Positions 17,809-26,554 of a stretch of DNA of 64,000 nt are shown here, piece by piece. The translations under genes were made by a program, and so were the position numbers. The stretch comes from Streptomyces sp. ISL-96. Lineage in GTDB: Bacteria > Actinomycetota > Actinomycetes > Streptomycetales > Streptomycetaceae. Each line of letters begins with the position of its first letter. Position 1 is the first letter of the stretch. The notes under the pieces were generated by a model. That model was not told the DNA's origin. It was given only the letters and a program-made list of their open reading frames with translations, and searched no databases. Location: contig NZ_JAGGPA010000048.1 in NCBI RefSeq assembly GCF_018614035.1, forward strand, positions 26,993 to 90,992, written 5' to 3'.

Positions 17809-18315
17809 TACTTCCCCTTAATGTCCGTACACAGTTGCCCCACCATAGCGAGCGTGGTCGGCGCGCCTGCACGGATGTCTCCCGAGGAAGCGACAAGTCG
17901 TTTCTGCGATCTGCGGATCGGGGCCCGGTGTCCTTCGGGCCGGCCCCGGGCCCGCCGGCTGCGGGTCGGCCGAGAGCCGTTGTCTACTGAACGTCCGGGC
18001 CCCACCCGGGTCCCACCTGCCGCTCGGCTGAAACCTTCCCTCGCCCCCGAGGCGCGGGCGCTGAACCTGGCTCCGAGTGCTGGTGCGCCGGTGCGGCACA
18101 CCACCCCATGACCCAGCGGCGTTCGGCGACTGCGTGGAGGTTTGCCGGTCGGACGTCCTGCGGTGGACTCGCCGAACCTACCCGCCGGTGGCCGCTTTCT
18201 GTCAATAGCCCTTTGACCTGGGGAGTTTACTCAAATCACCAGGTCAGTGCCGAAGGTACGCAGGTGACACGAGACCTCTCGCGAACACCGATCGGCCGTA
18301 CGCGGCCCGCGCACA
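17809..18315. other. Intergenic region with one inverted repeat
   Basis: This 507-bp stretch upstream of ppm1 holds no open frame with Streptomyces-like codon use on either strand. The only structure I see is GACCTGG (18215-18221) and CCAGGTC (18239-18245), a perfect 7-bp inverted repeat with a 17-bp AT-richer spacer. It may be an operator or a hairpin near the end of the amidohydrolase gene. Confidence 0.5.
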
Positions 18316-19965
18316 TCACTCGTTCGGTCTCACGTAAACAGTTTGTCCGAAGACCACGGTCCGCAGACAGACGGGGAGGTCGGCGCCGGGCGTGAGATCC
18401 GGCAGCCCGGGCGTGCCCGAGCGCGGGTCGGTCGACCAGCGGGCGACCCGGTCGTCGGGCGCCTGTACGACGAGCTCGTCGGCGCGCCAGAGCGCGTAGT
18501 CGGCGGGGGCGCCCGGTACGAGCGTGCCCGCGTCGTCGCGGCCAACCGCACGCCAGCCGCCGCGCGTGTGGGCGGTGAAGGCGGCGCGTACGGAGATCCG
18601 GTGCTCGGGCGTGCGGTGGAAGGCCGCCGCGCGGACCGTCCCCCACGGGTCGAGCGGGGTGACCGGGCTGTCGGAGCCGAAGGCCAGCGGCACACCGGCG
18701 CGCAGCAGGGCGGCGTACGGGTTGAGGGTACGGGCCCGCTCGGCGCCCAGGCGCTGTGCGTACATCCCGTCCTCGTCGCCCCAGGCCGCGTCGAAGGCCG
18801 GCTGCACGGACGCGGTCAGGCCGAATTCGGCGAAGGCGGCGATCGTGGCGGGGGTCAGCATCTCGGCGTGCTCGACGCGGTGTCGAGCGGCGCGGATCCG
18901 GGCGGGGCCGACCTTCTCGGCGGCGGCGCGCACGCCGTCGACGACCGAGGTGACGGCGGCGTCGCCGATGGCGTGGAAGCCGGCCTGGAGTCCTGCTTCG
19001 GTGCAGGCGACGACATGGGCGGCGACGGCCGCCGTGTCGAGGTAGGCCGCGCCGGTGTGGGCAGCGTCGGCGTACGGCTCGTGCAGGCAGGCGGTGTGCG
19101 AGCCGAACGATCCGTCGACGAAGAGGTCGCCGGCGGCGCCTGCCGCGCCCAGTTCGCGAATACGTTCGGCGTCCTTCGCACTCGCGACCTGCTCGGCCCA
19201 GTAGCCGAAGACGCGCGGGCCGGGACGCTCCGCCGCCAGCTTCAGCAGGCCGGTGAAGTCCTCCTCGTCGGAGATGCCGGGTCCCGCGCACTCGTGGACC
19301 GTACCGATACCGAGCGAGGCGGCGTGCGCGAGCGCCGCGCGCTGCGCTTCGGCGCGCTGCGCCGGGGTGACGGCGCTGTGCGCCGCGCCCCGTACCGCGT
19401 GATGGGCGGCGGCGGTGAGCGGGGCGTCCGGGTGGTAGCCCGCCAGGCCGGTGATGCCGGGGACGAGGTCCAGGAGGGCGGTGGTGACGACGGCCGAGTG
19501 GACGTCGATCCGGGGCAGGTACAGCGGCCGGCCGCCGGCCGCCTCGTCGAATTCGGCGCGGGACGGGGGCCGCTGTTCGGGCCAGCGCGTGGCGTCCCAG
19601 CCGTGCCCGAGGAGGATCCGGCCCGCCGGGGCCGCGGCGGCGTGCGCCCGTACGAGCTCCAGCGCACCGGCGAGGCTCCGCGCGCCGGAGAGGTCGAGGC
19701 CGGTGAGCGCGAGGCCGGTGGACGTGGTGTGCACGTGTGCGTCCGTGAAGGCGGGGGTGACCAGTGCCCCTTCGAGGTCGATCACCTCGTCGACCCCGGA
19801 GGCGAAGGCGTCGGCCGCGCCTTCGGAGCCCACCCAGGCGACATGTCCGCGTTCGACGACCATCGCGGTGGCGAAGGGGTCGGCGGGGCTGTGGACCTCT
19901 CCGCCACGCAGCAGCACAGTGCGGTGTCCGGCGGCCTGAGGGGTGGGGGCGTTGTGCTCGGTCAT
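18316..19965 (-). CDS. Amidohydrolase family protein (YtcJ-like, amidohydrolase_3)
   Basis: The 549-residue protein has an N-terminal beta domain, the metal-binding HxH in FTDAHVHT (H77, H79), FHAIGDAAV and HRVEHAEML for later His ligands, and GSDSPV near the C-terminus for the metal/catalytic Asp. YtcJ-type amidohydrolases hydrolyse amide or N-formyl bonds with two metals in the cytoplasm; the substrate cannot be read from sequence. The start at 19965 (MTEHNAPTPQ) is chosen because the long upstream open frame runs through the neighbouring Lrp gene. No obvious operon partner. Confidence 0.88.
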   Translation of the reverse strand: MTEHNAPTPQAAGHRTVLLRGGEVHSPADPFATAMVVERGHVAWVGSEGAADAFASGVDEVIDLEGALVTPAFTDAHVHTTSTGLALTGLDLSGARSLAGALELVRAHAAAAPAGRILLGHGWDATRWPEQRPPSRAEFDEAAGGRPLYLPRIDVHSAVVTTALLDLVPGITGLAGYHPDAPLTAAAHHAVRGAAHSAVTPAQRAEAQRAALAHAASLGIGTVHECAGPGISDEEDFTGLLKLAAERPGPRVFGYWAEQVASAKDAERIRELGAAGAAGDLFVDGSFGSHTACLHEPYADAAHTGAAYLDTAAVAAHVVACTEAGLQAGFHAIGDAAVTSVVDGVRAAAEKVGPARIRAARHRVEHAEMLTPATIAAFAEFGLTASVQPAFDAAWGDEDGMYAQRLGAERARTLNPYAALLRAGVPLAFGSDSPVTPLDPWGTVRAAAFHRTPEHRISVRAAFTAHTRGGWRAVGRDDAGTLVPGAPADYALWRADELVVQAPDDRVARWSTDPRSGTPGLPDLTPGADLPVCLRTVVFGQTVYVRPNE

Positions 19966-20036
19966 GGTGAACAGTCTCGCCCCTCGCGCGCGACGTTCCG
20001 TGCGCGGGGGCCGGGCGGGCGGTCCTCCGGGTGGGG

Positions 20037-20477
20037 TCAGACCTGCGGCGGGCGGGCCTCGTACGGCGTGGACAGGACCACGGTCGTACGCGTGGACACG
20101 CCGGCCAGGGAACGGATCCGGGTCAGCAGGTGCTCCAGTTCGAGCGGGGTGGCGACGCGCACCTTGAGGATGTAGTTCTCCTCGCCCGCCACGCTGTGGC
20201 ACGCCTCGATCTCGGGAACGCCCGCGAGCCGTTCCGAGATGTCGTCGGGGGCGCTGGGATCGAACGGTTTCACCGAGATGAAAGCGGTGAGCGGCAACCC
20301 GACGGCCTCGGGGTCCACCACCGCGGCATAGCCCCGGATGACGCCCCGCTGCTCCAGCCTGCGCACGCGCTGGTGCACGGCCGAGGTGGACAGGCCAGTG
20401 GCCTTGCCCAGGTCGGTGTAACTCATCCGCCCGTCCTTGACGAGCAAATCCACGATCTGACGATCCAGCTCCTCCAT
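20037..20477 (-). CDS. Lrp/AsnC family transcriptional regulator
   Basis: A 146-residue protein with an N-terminal helix-turn-helix (LDRQIVDLLVKDGRMSYTDL, then KATGLSTSAVHQRVRRLEQRG) and a C-terminal RAM/ACT-like ligand domain (AGEENYILKVRV). The length is normal for the feast/famine family. It ends 72 bp before the start of the amidohydrolase gene, reading in the same direction, so it may control or be co-transcribed with that gene. The ligand is unknown. Confidence 0.93.
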   Translation of the reverse strand: MEELDRQIVDLLVKDGRMSYTDLGKATGLSTSAVHQRVRRLEQRGVIRGYAAVVDPEAVGLPLTAFISVKPFDPSAPDDISERLAGVPEIEACHSVAGEENYILKVRVATPLELEHLLTRIRSLAGVSTRTTVVLSTPYEARPPQV

Positions 20478-20681
20478 AGCGGATCAACCTATTGCCCCGG
20501 AGAGCCTCCCGAACAGCCGCAGGCCTCTCGGAGGGGCATCTGCGAGGGGCATGTGACGAACGCCACAGGCCTACGACCGTGTCCGTCGGGCAGGCGCGAT
20601 TACCACGCGTGCGTGGCGGGAAGTGCTTGCTGTGGTCGAGGCCGCAGCGCCTTGTCGGCCCACCCGAGGGGGAGTGTCTCC

Positions 20682-21092
20682 ATGCAGAACCTGAAGCGCA
20701 CCGGACGCAGTGAACCGGATCCTGTCGAACCCGCATCCGTCGGCGAGGACGACTTCGACGATCTCGACGCGTACGACACCTTTGAGATGTTCCGAGTGAT
20801 CTGCCCGGACTGTGCCCAGCCGATCGCGTTGCTGGCGGACGAGACCGTCCTGCCCGAGCACGCCAAGTGCCCCACCCCCTGGAACCCGTTCGGGCTCACG
20901 GCGTGCGCGGGCACCGGGCGCCCGGCGGCGGACGCCAAGCCCGCCGACGAGACCCTGGAGGTCCAGGAGCAGGAAACAGCCCTGCTGTTGACGCTCCCTC
21001 AGGGACTCGACTGGCGGACGCAGCCGTTCTCGCACGTCGGCGGTCCGGGCTCGCGCCCGCTCAAGGCGTCGCAGTTGCGACGCGCCGCGTAG
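20682..21092 (+). CDS. Conserved hypothetical protein with zinc-ribbon-like cysteines
   Basis: A 136-residue acidic protein. The region before residue 45 is Asp/Glu-rich (GEDDFDDLDAYDTFEMF), then comes ICPDCAQPIALLADE (C-x2-C) and further cysteines in HAKCPTPWNPFGLTACAG. Together these could form a zinc ribbon. The ATG at 20682 has a GAGGGGGAG site upstream, while the open frame before it lacks coding character. Divergent from the Lrp gene and convergent with the phosphotransferase gene. Function unknown. Confidence 0.75.
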   Translation: MQNLKRTGRSEPDPVEPASVGEDDFDDLDAYDTFEMFRVICPDCAQPIALLADETVLPEHAKCPTPWNPFGLTACAGTGRPAADAKPADETLEVQEQETALLLTLPQGLDWRTQPFSHVGGPGSRPLKASQLRRAA

Positions 21093-21134
21093 GGGCGGCC
21101 GACGGAGCTTCGGGGGCCGGGGCAGGGCCCCGGC

Positions 21135-22235
21135 TCAGGCAGCCGCCCAGTACGTTCCGCGCACCATCGCCTCCAGTGACGCCCGGTGCAGAATCATCGC
21201 GTCCGGGTTCTCCGGGACCCGGACCTCACCGAAGTGCACCTGCCGGTAGGCGATGCGCAGCATCACGATGGCGTGCCGCAGGGCGGCGTACAGCGTGTGG
21301 AACTCCATGTCCCGCGGTGTGTGGCCGGTGAGTTCGGCGTAACGCCGCTCGACGGCCTCGCGCCGCAGGAAGTCCGGCAGGCCGCTCTGGCCGAAGCTCA
21401 CCGTCAGGTCCTGGAAGAAGCGGTGGAGGTACACCGCCCAGCCCAGGTCGAGTTCGCGCGGTCCGTAGGACGCCATTTCCCAGTCGAGTACGGCGGCGGG
21501 CTCGAAGCCGTCGTAAATGATGTTGCCGATACGGGCGTCGCCCCAGCTCAGCACGGCCGGGCCGGTGTCGTCGGGCCAGTGCGCGTCGAGCCAGTCGAAG
21601 GCGGTCTCGATGAGCGGTGACCGTGCTACGCCGTCCACGACCCATTCGTAGTACGTCCGTTGGGCGGCCACGTGGCGGCGCAGGGGGCTGCCCGTGCCCT
21701 GCGCCATCAGGAACTCCGCTTCCTTCGGCGGGAATTCGTCGTGCAGGCGCGCGAGGACCGTGAGCGTCGCGTCCTGGAGGCGCTCGCGTTCGGCGTCGGT
21801 GGCGGAGTGGAGCCAATTGCCCTCGTACGTATAGGGCATGACGTCGGGCGGTACGCGGCCGTCGGCGCGTTCCATGACGAAGAAGGGCGCCCCGAGCGGT
21901 CCGGGGTCCTCCTCCAGCCACAGGACGCGTGGCACGGGGACGCTCGTGTGCTCGGCGACGAGGCTCATGACGCGGTGCTGGCGGGCCATGTCGTAGACCG
22001 GGAAGACGCTGTACGCGGCGGGGTCGGCGGCCAGTCGCAGGGCGCAGGCCGACACGGGGGCGGACGGGTGGGCCAGGTCGAAGAGCAGCGTCTCGCTCGA
22101 CATGCCGTTGGAGGCGGGCGCGTTGACGCCGCTGACGCGCGCGCCGGGCAGCCGCGCGCCGAGCCAGGCGGCCAGGCGCCGGCCGAGCTCTTCGGGGTCG
22201 CGGGTGGTGGTGCGGGGGCGGGGTGCGGTTGCCAT
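21135..22235 (-). CDS. Phosphotransferase family protein (APH/ACAD10-like kinase fold)
   Basis: The 366-residue protein has a kinase-like fold with the catalytic loop LSWGDARIGNIIYDG (the GDxxxxN Asp and Asn) and metal-binding DWEMA. These motifs define the aminoglycoside/choline phosphotransferase superfamily. The N-terminal FVMERADGRVPPD segment and the nearby acyl-CoA dehydrogenase resemble the ACAD10/11 pairing, in which such kinases prime hydroxy-acyl-CoA breakdown. An antibiotic-resistance role is unlikely. It is encoded 37 bp after the DUF-like gene on the same strand, suggesting one operon. Confidence 0.88.
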   Translation of the reverse strand: MATAPRPRTTTRDPEELGRRLAAWLGARLPGARVSGVNAPASNGMSSETLLFDLAHPSAPVSACALRLAADPAAYSVFPVYDMARQHRVMSLVAEHTSVPVPRVLWLEEDPGPLGAPFFVMERADGRVPPDVMPYTYEGNWLHSATDAERERLQDATLTVLARLHDEFPPKEAEFLMAQGTGSPLRRHVAAQRTYYEWVVDGVARSPLIETAFDWLDAHWPDDTGPAVLSWGDARIGNIIYDGFEPAAVLDWEMASYGPRELDLGWAVYLHRFFQDLTVSFGQSGLPDFLRREAVERRYAELTGHTPRDMEFHTLYAALRHAIVMLRIAYRQVHFGEVRVPENPDAMILHRASLEAMVRGTYWAAA

Positions 22236-22272
22236 GCCGTACTCCTGTCAGGAGGGTGACGTTCAGGGGCGT

Positions 22273-23397
22273 TCAGGGGGCGACCGATTCGTAGCCGGTG
22301 AAGCCGCTCGGGTCGTGGCGGCCGAAGGTGCCGTGCTCGAAGATGCCGTGGCCGGTCCGCCCGTCGAGGGTGAAGCGGGCGGCGTGGTCGGTGACGCCGT
22401 ACGCGGCCATGGGGTGCGCTGCGGGGTCGGAGAGGTCGTACGTACGCCGGTCCGTCCAGCCGCGCCCCTGCCAGCTGCCGTGCTGCCAGTCCGTCGCGGG
22501 CGGGTAGCCGGCGCCGACGGCCAGCGGCGAGGAGTTCAGGATCTCGACGCCGAGCTCCAGCGGCTTGCGGTCGGGGCCGGCGAGGTGGATGACGGCGCGC
22601 TCGGGGTGTCGGGTGCCGGTGCGGTAGGTGATGTCGGCCTGCGGCCAGCCGAGTTGGACGTCGCGCTCGCCCTCGCGCACGAGCAGCGCCTCGTTCAGGC
22701 CGCGGTGCCCGTCGGCGTCCTCCTGGGCGATCACCATCAGGAAGCGGTCGTCGAAGCGGGCCGGGATCCAGAGCCAGTGGAAGCCCTCGGGGCGGTGCTC
22801 CTCGGCGGCCCGGCCGCCGTCCTCGCCCGGGATCGGCCGTACGCCCCAGCTGCGGTCTCGGGTGCCGGTCCACTCCCCCGCGGCCGGCCGTATCTCCTCT
22901 CCCCCGGCGCGGATCACGCCCGTACAACCGCCTGCCTGGACGAAGCGGCGGCCTTCGAGCATCAGGCGGTCGCCGCGCCGCTGGACGTGGTGCGGCTCCC
23001 AGACGGCGGGGAAGTCCGCGGTCCAGGTGACGTCGTACGAGAGGGAGTCCGGGTCGGCGGGGTCGGCGTCGCAGTGCAGGGTGAAACGCCGCAGCGGCTC
23101 GTCGACGGTGATCCGCAGAGGACCTACGGACAGGTTCATACGGTCGTCGGTGAGTGCGTCGGAAGCGCGCACGGCGTGCAGGCGGTCTCCGATGCGCACA
23201 GTCGCGTAGGCGTCGATCACACCGGTGTTGGGGTAGACGCCGAGCCCTGCGATGAGAAGGGCGCGGCCGGAGTGGTCCACGAGGTGGAAGATGCACCGGT
23301 CATAGGCGTTGCGGTCCCCCGTGGCGACGTGCTTCATCGACAGCGGGGCCTGGTGGATCGGGTACTCGTCAAGCGCGATGGGGCGGTCCTCGGCCAC
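22273..23397 (-). CDS. Conserved protein of unknown function, linked to acyl-CoA catabolism
   Basis: A protein of about 374 residues with a beta-rich, lipocalin-like pattern, including GFHWLWIPARFDDRFLMVIAQ, VHLAGPDRKPLELG-like strands and ATDWQHGSWQGRGW. It recalls actinobacterial hydroxyneurosporene-synthase/AttH-like domains, but I cannot name the family firmly. The start is set by ribosome-site placement: AGGAGG sits 6 bp before GTG 23397, whereas the upstream in-frame GTG (23415) has no site and reads through it. Operon context with the phosphotransferase suggests a role in lipid or acyl-CoA metabolism. Confidence 0.75.
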   Translation of the reverse strand: MAEDRPIALDEYPIHQAPLSMKHVATGDRNAYDRCIFHLVDHSGRALLIAGLGVYPNTGVIDAYATVRIGDRLHAVRASDALTDDRMNLSVGPLRITVDEPLRRFTLHCDADPADPDSLSYDVTWTADFPAVWEPHHVQRRGDRLMLEGRRFVQAGGCTGVIRAGGEEIRPAAGEWTGTRDRSWGVRPIPGEDGGRAAEEHRPEGFHWLWIPARFDDRFLMVIAQEDADGHRGLNEALLVREGERDVQLGWPQADITYRTGTRHPERAVIHLAGPDRKPLELGVEILNSSPLAVGAGYPPATDWQHGSWQGRGWTDRRTYDLSDPAAHPMAAYGVTDHAARFTLDGRTGHGIFEHGTFGRHDPSGFTGYESVAP

Positions 23398-23577
23398 GGC
23401 GGTCCTCCTGGGCACGGACGTAGCGGTGCGGCCCCCGGCGGGGTTTTTGACGGTACGTCAGAAACCGTGCTCAGGGCCATACGCGCGTCACGCCCCGGCC
23501 GGCCCCGTTCACCGCGCGAACGGACGCCCGAATGAGGTCGGCGATAACTCCGGCGGCCTTGCGGCTGTTGGCCCGAT

Positions 23578-23829
23578 ATGACCCTGCAGTACACCCCGGT
23601 CGGCGACGGACGCCGACGTCTCCTTTATCCGCCCTCCGCTCCGGCAGAATCGGTTCCGCATCCCTCGGATCCGCCCCTCTACCGCGCCCTTCTGCGCCAG
23701 TGGCACAGCCACGGCCGGACCCTGCCGGGACGCCGCGACCCGGAATGGGCCCGGCTCGTGGCGTCCCCGGCGTGGCCTGAGGGGAGCCGGTTCAGCGGGT
23801 CTCGGGACCCAGGAGATGGCGTGCGATGA
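23578..23829 (+). CDS. Small hypothetical protein (83 aa)
   Basis: A short frame with Streptomyces-like third-position G/C, encoding a Pro/Arg-rich protein with YTPVGDGRRRLLYPP, PPLYRALLRQWHSHGRTLPG and DPEWARLVASPAWP. The regular mixture of residues looks protein-like. No clear ribosome site precedes the ATG, and its last 38 bases overlap the end of the convergent acyl-CoA dehydrogenase gene. The opposite-strand frame at 23509-23712 is less convincing. No recognised domain. Confidence 0.5.
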   Translation: MTLQYTPVGDGRRRLLYPPSAPAESVPHPSDPPLYRALLRQWHSHGRTLPGRRDPEWARLVASPAWPEGSRFSGSRDPGDGVR

Positions 23830-24964
23830 CCATGCGCTGAATCTGGTTCGTACCCTCGACGATCTGGAGCACCTTCGCCTCGCGCATGAAGCGCTCGACG
23901 GGGAAGTCCAGCGTGTAGCCGTAGCCGCCGAGCACCTGGACGGCGTCGGTCGTCACGCGCATCGCCGCGTCCGTGCAGAACAGCTTCGCCATCGCGGCCT
24001 CCCGCGAGAACGGCCGCCCGGCGTCCCGCAGGCGCGCAGCCGCCAGGTACAGCGACCGGCCGGCCTCGATCTGGGTGGCCATGTCGGCGAGCATGAAGCG
24101 CAGGCCCTGGAAGTCGGCGATCGGCCGGCCGAACTGCTGCCTTCCGGTGGCGTACGAGGCGGCCTCGTCCAGCGCCGCCTGGGCGACGCCGACCGCGCAG
24201 GCCGCGATGCCGAGGCGGCCCGAGTCGAGCGCGGACAGCGCTATCGCGAAGCCCTGCCCCTCCTCGCCGATGCGGCGCGAGTCCGGGATCCGTACGCCGT
24301 CGAAGTTGAGCTGGGCGGTGGGCGAGCCCTTCATGCCCATCTTCTTCTCGGGCGCCGCGGCGTTCAGCCCCTCGGCGTCGCCCGGCACCAGGAAGGCCGT
24401 GATGCCGCGGGCGCCCTCACGGCCCGTACGGGCGAGGACGGTGTAGAAGTCGGCGATTCCGCCGTGGGTGATCCAGGCCTTCGTACCGGTGATGACCCAG
24501 TCGTCGCCGTCGCGCACGGCCTTGGTGCGCAGCGAGGCCGCGTCGGATCCGGAGGCGGGCTCCGAGAGGCAGTAGGCGCCGAGCAGGCCGCCGCCGAGCA
24601 TGGCGGGCAGGTGCGTTGCCCGCTGCTCCTTGGTGCCGTAACCGGCGAGGGCGTGGCAGGCGAGGCTGTGGACGCTGACGCCGAGGCCGACCGTGAGGCG
24701 GGCGGCGGCGAGCTCTTCGAGTACCTGGAGATACACCTCGTACGGCTGGTCTCCGCCGCCGTACTCGGCGTCGTACGGCAGACCGAGCAGACCGGATTCG
24801 GAGAGCAGCGCGAAGATCTCGCGCGGGAAGTGCCCGGCGTCCTCCTCGGCTGCGGCCGTGGGCGCGATCTCCCGCTGGATCATTTCGCGCACGAGCGCGA
24901 GCAGGTCCCGGGACTCCTCGGTGGGCAGCTGACGTTCCACCGGCTGCGGGGCGCGGTCGGACAT
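23792..24964 (-). CDS. Acyl-CoA dehydrogenase
   Basis: The 390-residue flavoenzyme keeps the family signatures GAYCLSEPASGSDAAS (FAD/substrate binding), GYGYTLDFPVERFMREAK and the catalytic-base segment IVEGTNQIQR, whose Glu abstracts the alpha proton. It oxidises an acyl-CoA to the 2-enoyl-CoA, passing electrons to ETF; the chain-length or branched-chain preference is not evident. The start at 24964 (MSDRAPQPVE) has a GGAG site; an upstream in-frame start at 25066 has none. A TetR gene on the same strand 198 bp upstream is the likely regulator. Confidence 0.95.
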   Translation of the reverse strand: MSDRAPQPVERQLPTEESRDLLALVREMIQREIAPTAAAEEDAGHFPREIFALLSESGLLGLPYDAEYGGGDQPYEVYLQVLEELAAARLTVGLGVSVHSLACHALAGYGTKEQRATHLPAMLGGGLLGAYCLSEPASGSDAASLRTKAVRDGDDWVITGTKAWITHGGIADFYTVLARTGREGARGITAFLVPGDAEGLNAAAPEKKMGMKGSPTAQLNFDGVRIPDSRRIGEEGQGFAIALSALDSGRLGIAACAVGVAQAALDEAASYATGRQQFGRPIADFQGLRFMLADMATQIEAGRSLYLAAARLRDAGRPFSREAAMAKLFCTDAAMRVTTDAVQVLGGYGYTLDFPVERFMREAKVLQIVEGTNQIQRMVIARHLLGPETR

Positions 24965-25128
24965 TGCGGCGCTCTCCTCCCTGTCGGGCGCTGCGGCGGG
25001 CGCGCGCGCAGGGTGTGGCGGCGCCGCCGGTCTCACTGCCTGGCCGCCGGCATCCCTCCGGATCACGGAAGTCGCTGGCCAGCGGCTGTGGCGGGATGAG
25101 TATGCCCGATGGAATGCCTTCCGTCACG

Positions 25129-25167
25129 GGGTGCCGTCACTGGGTGCCGTCACTGGGTGCCGTCACT
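25129..25167. repeat. Three tandem copies of a 13-bp unit
   Basis: GGGTGCCGTCACT occurs three times head to tail (25129-25141, 25142-25154, 25155-25167). The third copy contains the stop codon of the TetR gene (minus strand, 25163-25165). The array lies between the TetR and acyl-CoA dehydrogenase genes. Confidence 0.9.
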
Positions 25168-25792
25168 GGGTTGTGGACGGCGCCGGGCAGCTCGGTTCCA
25201 GTTCCTCGATCGTACGGAGCGTGGCGCGCAGCAGCCCGGTGAGCAGGGCGCGGACGGCGTCGCGGTCGAGCTCCTGGTGGCTCAGCCAGTCCAGCGTGAC
25301 TCCCTCGACCCCGGTCATCCAGCCGATCAGGGCCAATCGGGCGACGACAGGGATGTCGCGGCGGCCGTACGCGCCCTCCGCGATGGTGGCGATCAGCTCC
25401 TCGCGCACCGCGTCCCGGATGGCCTGCACCTCGGTGTCGAAGCCGACGCCGCCGGTGACGATCGTGCGGTACGCCGCCTGGTGGTGCTGGGCGTAGCGCA
25501 GATAGCCGTCGATGGTGCGCTGGACCCGCTCGGCGGTCGGGAGGTCCGGCTCGCTGCCCGCCCGCGCGACGAGGTCGGCGACCGACTCCTCGACGATGGC
25601 GAGGTAGTAGCCGCGTTTGCTCTTGAAGTAGTAGTAGATCAAGCCCTTGGCGACGCCCGCGTGCCGGGCGATGTCGTCCATCGACAGGGCGTCGTACGAC
25701 GTGTCGGCGAACAACTTCCGCCCGGTCGCGATGAGTTCGGCGCGGCGCACCTGCGATCGCTCGGTGGAACCACGCTGTTGACTAATATTCAA
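25163..25792 (-). CDS. TetR family transcriptional regulator
   Basis: The 209-residue regulator has the TetR helix-turn-helix LSMDDIARHAGVAKGLIYYYFKSKRGYYLAIVEE (about residues 35-68), followed by a ligand domain with YAQHHQAAYRTIVTGGVGFD. The start is probably TTG at 25792, giving the N-terminus NISQQRGSTERSQVRRAEL; no ATG or GTG is available nearby and the family N-terminus begins here. It is likely to repress the acyl-CoA dehydrogenase group in response to an acyl-CoA. An AT-rich palindrome overlaps the start codon. Confidence 0.9.
   Translation of the reverse strand: MNISQQRGSTERSQVRRAELIATGRKLFADTSYDALSMDDIARHAGVAKGLIYYYFKSKRGYYLAIVEESVADLVARAGSEPDLPTAERVQRTIDGYLRYAQHHQAAYRTIVTGGVGFDTEVQAIRDAVREELIATIAEGAYGRRDIPVVARLALIGWMTGVEGVTLDWLSHQELDRDAVRALLTGLLRATLRTIEELEPSCPAPSTTQ
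25778..25792. promoter_or_regulatory. AT-rich palindrome at the TetR start, candidate operator
   Basis: TTGACTAATATTCAA has TTGA/TCAA arms around a 7-bp centre and covers the TTG start codon and the first codons of the TetR gene. An AT island of this kind is unusual in this GC-rich DNA and would suit autoregulation. Confidence 0.35.
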
Positions 25793-25927
25793 TACCGGCC
25801 CTAGTCTCCAACTGCCACAGGATCTCCGCAGTATGGCAGACCTGCGCCAACTCCCTTCCTGCGTCGTCCTGTAGGCGATCGGCCACGCACTTCCCCTGCG
25901 CACCGCAACGACGTACGGGAGGAACAA

Positions 25928-26554
25928 GTGAGCGCAGCCAAGCAACAGCAGCAGTCGCCGCCTACCGAGGGCAGAACGGCATGGAAGAAGACGGCGGTCG
26001 TCGCCGTGCCGGCGGTCCTCGCGGTCGGAGTGATGGCGTCGATGATGGGCCAGGGCGCGCTGGCCGCGTCGTTCGCCGTATCGGGGACGAGCTTCCAGGT
26101 GGCGTCGGGGAAACTGACGAGCCAGGGCCTGTCCAGTTACGTACAAACCGACCGGTCGGCGGACGGCAAGGGGCATCCCGTCGCCCTGCTCGGCATCGGC
26201 GACGCCCGGCTCAGCGACATCTGCCAGGCCGCGGAGGTCGGCACGCCGGTCGGGAAGGTCGTCTTCAAGCTCACGGCGGGAGGGAAGGCCGGTGAGGTGA
26301 CGGCCAGCAGTCTGGTCATCGACGCCGAGGATCTCGTCGGAAACGCCCGCTTCGGCACCGCGCAGATCGGCCGGGACGCGTCGACGCTGGACGAGGTGCC
26401 CGGGGTCAAGGGCGAGGTCGGGAAGTTCGGCCTCCAGGCCGGGGACATCGAGGTCGCGGGCGTGAAGTCGCACGCCTGGTCCGCGACCGGCGGGAATTTC
26501 CGGCTGAAGGGGCTCAGCATCGACGTGAGCCTGGACGGCAAGAAGTGCTTCTGA
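25928..26554 (+). CDS. DUF6230 family exported/membrane-anchored protein
   Basis: A 208-residue protein with a cytoplasmic N-terminus (SAAKQQQQSPPTEGRTAWKK) and one signal/anchor helix TAVVAVPAVLAVGVMASMM (about residues 22-40). An extracytoplasmic beta-type domain follows, containing DIEVAGVKSHAWSATGGNFRL. The GTG start has a GGGAGGAAC site. DUF6230 genes are typically followed by DUF6114 genes in Streptomyces, as here with a 10-bp overlap. Function unknown; older annotations call such proteins cholesterol esterase without support. Confidence 0.85.
   Translation: MSAAKQQQQSPPTEGRTAWKKTAVVAVPAVLAVGVMASMMGQGALAASFAVSGTSFQVASGKLTSQGLSSYVQTDRSADGKGHPVALLGIGDARLSDICQAAEVGTPVGKVVFKLTAGGKAGEVTASSLVIDAEDLVGNARFGTAQIGRDASTLDEVPGVKGEVGKFGLQAGDIEVAGVKSHAWSATGGNFRLKGLSIDVSLDGKKCF

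Noticed and set aside
17808..18104. Two or three short minus-strand frames upstream of ppm1
   Set aside because: Poor third-position G/C preference, no ribosome site, no recognisable protein pattern.
23509..23712. Minus-strand 67-residue frame antisense to the small gene at 23578
   Set aside because: Less protein-like composition and weaker codon bias than the plus-strand frame.
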